From positions 1 to 5,299 of the forward strand of contig JAITRV010000304.1 in NCBI GenBank assembly GCA_031288215.1: a DNA stretch of 5,299 nt, written 5' to 3'. Origin of the DNA: Spirochaetaceae bacterium (GTDB taxonomy: Bacteria > Spirochaetota > Spirochaetia > Treponematales > Breznakiellaceae). This document shows positions 4,814 through 5,299 of the stretch, piece by piece. The notes under the pieces are model-generated. The model ran no database searches, was not told the DNA's origin, and saw only the letters and a program-made list of their open reading frames with translations. Position numbers and translations under genes: made by a program. Position 1 is the stretch's first letter, and each line of letters begins with the position of its first letter.

Positions 4814-5063
4814 CAGCGGGCTGGTCCTCCCGGCACGGGCCGGCATGGGCCGGCCTAAGAGAGATCAGCCGGGGGGTCCTGTCAGGTCAATTCCCCGGTC
4901 GCCCCCTGTTCGCGACGTTGCTCTTGATGCCTACGGCATAACTGGTTCCTCTGCTCAAAAGGGGTCGCCCGGGGTATTTCCCTGACACCCCCCTTCGCGA
5001 TTCTGTCCTGTGCCGGCCCCTGCCGGCCCGTGCCAGGCGTTTCCGGCGGGAGTATCCGCCGAC
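4801..5063. repeat. long imperfect inverted repeat centred at 4933
   Basis: Bases at equal distance from 4933 are complementary over a long stretch. The best block, 4832-4854 against 5012-5034, pairs at 22 of 23 positions. After a weaker part, GGGGGGT and GTCAGG (4871-4886) pair with 4981-4993 across a small bulge, 4893-4907 pairs with 4960-4974 at 13 of 15 positions, and ATGCC/GGCAT (4927-4931, 4935-4939) lie at the exact centre. Outside the core, GGATAC (4807-4812) pairs with GTATCC (5052-5057). RNA from this region would make a long hairpin. It may be a MITE-like element, an old inverted duplication or a structured RNA. I see no target-site duplication and no protein gene inside. Confidence 0.6.
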
Positions 5064-5064
5064 C

Positions 5065-5270
5065 CTGCCTTTACGGCGTTGAGGCGGGTCCGGCTGCGGG
5101 GAGCGGCTGCCTTGACCGGTTGTGGCGAAGGCGGTACGGAGGCAAGAAGCCGGGGACGGGGGGCGACTGCCTTTTCCGGCGTTGAGGCGGGTCCCGCAAC
5201 CGGGGATGGATGCTGTGGCCGGCTGTCGGGAGGGCTGGACGGCTGCAAGAAGCCGATACGGGGGGCCGGG
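5065..5270. repeat. degenerate tandem duplication, unit about 103 bp
   Basis: The 18-mer CGGCGTTGAGGCGGGTCC occurs at 5074-5091 and 5177-5194, and GCAAGAAGCC at 5142-5151 and 5245-5254. Both pairs are exactly 103 bp apart. The 50 bp between these anchors are the same length in the two units and match at roughly 31 of 50 positions, and CTGCCTTT precedes the 18-mer in both. The GC-rich sequence continues to the window edge, so more units may follow. Because 103 is not a multiple of three, the two units are read in different frames and the repeat is unlikely to encode protein. Confidence 0.55.
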
Positions 5271-5299
5271 CCGGGTGCGGGAAAAAGGGCGGCGGCCGG

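Noticed and set aside
4072..4836. 254-codon open frame antisense to sanA
   Set aside because: The plus-strand frame matches SanA along its full length; the antisense product has no domain and ends in repeat sequence.
4832..5034. Insertion sequence with terminal inverted repeats
   Set aside because: There is no transposase frame between the arms and no flanking direct repeat was found; at most it is a non-autonomous remnant.
4955..5299. Pro/Ala-rich minus-strand frame open to the window edge, which could be the tail of a gene entering from the right
   Set aside because: The two 103-bp units are read in different frames, there is no start with a ribosome binding site, and the sequence overlaps the long inverted repeat. 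A proline-rich tail cannot be excluded without the sequence to the right.

Overview
The window reads as chromosomal DNA of a GC-rich, probably anaerobic bacterium. A Treponema-like spirochaete is my best guess. It rests on the look of the membrane-tethered LuxR-type regulator, the long class I/II aminotransferase and a DUF1848 protein together, and on no marker gene, so it is only moderately supported.

Layout. (1) At 1-387, the tail of an upstream gene is followed by a small cysteine-rich protein with a CGGCN motif. (2) At 419-1258, on the minus strand and convergent with (1), lies a six-helix membrane protein ending in a LuxR-type helix-turn-helix. (3) The 569-bp divergent intergenic region 1259-1827 holds no convincing protein gene but is dense in signals: a 14-bp perfect palindrome, helically phased A-tract repeats, facing promoter candidates, a dyad over a -10 box, an intrinsic terminator with no gene before it (a possible small RNA with a tRNA-like look), a compound hairpin and a promoter for the next gene. 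(4) At 1828-4038, a fold-type I PLP aminotransferase and a DUF1848 protein are 15 bp apart and almost certainly co-transcribed. (5) At 4105-4791 lies a SanA-type DUF218 envelope protein, starting with GTG behind a good ribosome binding site. (6) The region 4792-5299 has no gene I can support. It holds a long imperfect inverted repeat centred at 4933, with arms of about 80-130 nt, then a degenerate tandem duplication of about 103 bp.

How the genes fit together. Nothing shows a single pathway. The regulator is divergent from the aminotransferase/DUF1848 pair and shares its control region, so it may regulate itself and perhaps that pair; this is inference. SanA acts in envelope barrier function and may be a separate transcription unit.

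The most unusual material is non-coding: the control region at 1403-1710, the long inverted repeat at 4801-5063, and a short GC-rich hairpin-plus-GGATACC repeat found at the 3' ends of both the regulator gene and sanA.
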